From: Prorocentrum cordatum
Lineage: Eukaryota > Sar > Dinophyceae > Prorocentrales > Prorocentraceae
Assembly: GCA_963575745.1 (NCBI GenBank)
Contig: CAUYUJ010014614.1
Span: 236,598 to 261,597 of the forward strand
Direction of reading: 5' to 3'
DNA: 25,000 nt
Position numbers and translations under genes: made by a program. Of this stretch, positions 23,640-25,000 are shown piece by piece. The notes below the pieces were generated by a model. The model worked only from the letters and a program-made list of their open reading frames with translations, searched no databases and was not told the origin of the DNA. Positions within the stretch are counted from its first letter, which is position 1; every line of letters starts with the position of its first letter.

Positions 23640-24980
23640 GCAGGAGGGGGGCGTCAGCTTCCCTCTTCCCCCCCTTTCTCGCCGCCGTCGCCTCGCCCGC
23701 CGCCACCGCCCCCCCCCCCTGGAGCCACCCTCCAGGCCGCGACGCCGAAGTTCAGCAGCAACGCGCTCGGACCTCTGGCGCCACAGCTTGCGGCGGGTCG
23801 TCGCTTCGCTGATCGGCCGCGTCGGGGCGACGTCGACCCCGCTGCCCGGGGACGCGGCCGCCCCGAGCTTCGCGGCCCCCACCCCGCCGCGAGTTCGAGC
23901 CTTGCGCACGCGCGTCGACAAGCGGCGCAGCCCGATCTCCGCGTCGTCGCTGTCATTGAGCACAACCATCAACTCTCCGCCCGAGCTGCACTTCCCGAGC
24001 TCGAAATCCAGCGCGGCCGCGGCGGCCCATAGAGACTGCCGCTGCTCTCCACCACGGTAGCCATGATACTGCTGCTGAAGCCAGCGCCCCACGCTGGCGC
24101 TGCCCGCGGCCCTGATGCCCCGGTGGATCTCGACTCCCGCCTTCTTGGAGTCGGGCGGCGGCGCGCGGGCCCAGGCGCCCACCTCCCGGCCGCCCGAGGC
24201 AGCGTTGATGAAGCCGTCCAGCATCGCCCGCAGCGCCTCGATGTCTGGGGGGGCCTTCGCCCCACCACCGACGCACCCCCCCGCGACCAGCGAGGGCCGC
24301 GCAGCTGGGTCGAGCAAACCTCCAGCATCCATCTGAACGACACCTTGCCTGAAGCGCATGGCCCACCACGGGTTCATAGAGACGCTGCCGCTCATCCTCG
24401 CCAGGAGCTCCTGGCAGCCGTCGCACTCGCCGTCGCACCTGGCCCTCCCGGGCCCAAGCCTGGGGGCATGGACGTGGCTGGAGGCGCAGCTGGCACTGGG
24501 CAAGCTGCTCCTGCCGGGGCCCCCGTCAAGGGCGCGCGCCCGCTGTCTGATCCCCCCAGGCCGAACGCACGGAAGACGCCCGCGCTCGGGTCGACGGCGG
24601 GGGCAGGCGGCGCGCTCGGCACTCCAGCTCCCGGCGCCTCAGCTGGCAGACGACGCGGGGGAGGCAGCGGAGGGAGTCGGTCGGGCACGCGCTCGTCGCC
24701 GCCAGCTGCGCTCTCAGCTCCTCGATCTCACTCTCTCTCTCTCTCTCTCTCCCCCCATGGCTCGGCCCCACCAGCCCGCAACGCAACGGCGCAAGAGCCA
24801 GAGCTGGGCCACGCCGAAGAGCAGGATACCACCGGCGAGGCGCGTCAACTCGCTTCGTCCTGTCTCTGCCCAAAAGGCCGAGAGCCCCAGCACCACCCCT
24901 GCTCCTGCGAGCGCCCTCGGGCCTAGCCAGCAGGCGAAACCGTCCGCCGCGGCGCCTCTGTCCCCTGGAGCGGGGACCAT
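23640..24980 (-). pseudogene. Unidentified protein: membrane segments, coiled region, conserved-looking body
   Basis: The first piece (24980-24755) reads AGVVLGLSAFWAETGRSELT and GGILLFGVAQLWLLRR, two hydrophobic segments. A (CT)n tract at 24729-24751 then gives RERERE, and the sensible frame changes to SEIEELRAQLAATSA. After a Pro-rich part the frame changes again to CDGECDGCQELLARMSGSVS, MNPWWAMRFRQGVVQMDAGG, DIEALRAMLDGFINAASGGR, ALDFELGKCSSGGELMVVLN, DSDDAEIGLRRLSTRVRKAR and SEATTRRKLWRQRSERVAAE (frame 24503-23574). The last piece has convincing amino acid use. The start may lie beyond the window. Probably the 5' end of the same minus-strand element or a host gene; no domain recognised. 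Confidence 0.35.
24725..24752 (+). repeat. (CT)n microsatellite inside coding-like sequence
   Basis: About 13 CT units. On the minus strand it encodes an Arg-Glu repeat and coincides with a change of the protein-like frame. Confidence 0.95.
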
Positions 24981-25000
24981 GCGCGGTTAGAACATCAACT

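Noticed and set aside
1-25000. tRNA, rRNA, CRISPR arrays or bacterial operons
   Set aside because: I saw no cloverleaf with a proper T-loop, no conserved rRNA words, no spaced identical repeats with unique spacers, and no Shine-Dalgarno-led gene strings.

Overview
The window looks like nuclear DNA of a dinoflagellate. Four things point that way. Long, varied simple-sequence arrays fill much of the left two thirds. Retroelement fragments resemble families I know from dinoflagellate genomes: a LINE with an RNase H and cysteine-rich tail, an RNase H/tyrosine-recombinase retroelement, and an ISXO2/Merlin-like transposase. A 12-base stretch matches the 3' end of the dinoflagellate spliced leader. 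No compact operons, rRNA, tRNA or CRISPR are visible. I found no intact host gene I would defend strongly. The species cannot be fixed from the sequence alone.

Layout. 1-1735: the 3' part of a LINE on the plus strand, ending directly at a 1.2-kb G/T array (1736-2915). 3419-4755: a DNA transposon (3475-4713) with about 45-bp terminal inverted repeats, sitting between two (AT)n tracts. It carries a transposase pseudogene with one in-frame stop and a nested 103-bp-arm hairpin. 4756-5725: a (TCC)n-rich stretch with one low-complexity reading frame. 5801-6746: two back-to-back foldback elements, each with unique-sequence ends and arms made of a tandem array that flips strand at the centre. 6750-9600: a mosaic of tetra-, penta-, hexa- and dodecanucleotide arrays. 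7219 and 9760: two copies of a dispersed repeat. 10084-10660: a LINE linker fragment on the minus strand. 11226-13255: more arrays and degenerate minisatellites. 13750-14090: a minisatellite of about 55 bp. 14549-14912: a diverged duplication plus a relic of one foldback terminus. 15130-16930: a (GACTA)n array, a 10-bp minisatellite and a 143-bp tandem pair. 17178-17915: a pair of repeats about 300 bp long.

The right end (18188-24980) is GC-rich. It reads on the minus strand as protein-like segments that change frame repeatedly, often at C/G homopolymers of 7-15 bases. Within it, 19114-20650 carries RNase H motifs followed by a tyrosine-recombinase box II. That is the order of a DIRS-like retrotransposon, here decayed. 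Just downstream of it come the 12-base spliced-leader match and a second proline-rich, membrane-segment reading frame.

Most of the many long open frames here are by-products of stop-poor repeats and GC-rich antisense, and are not listed. Family calls rest on motifs read by eye, with no database search.
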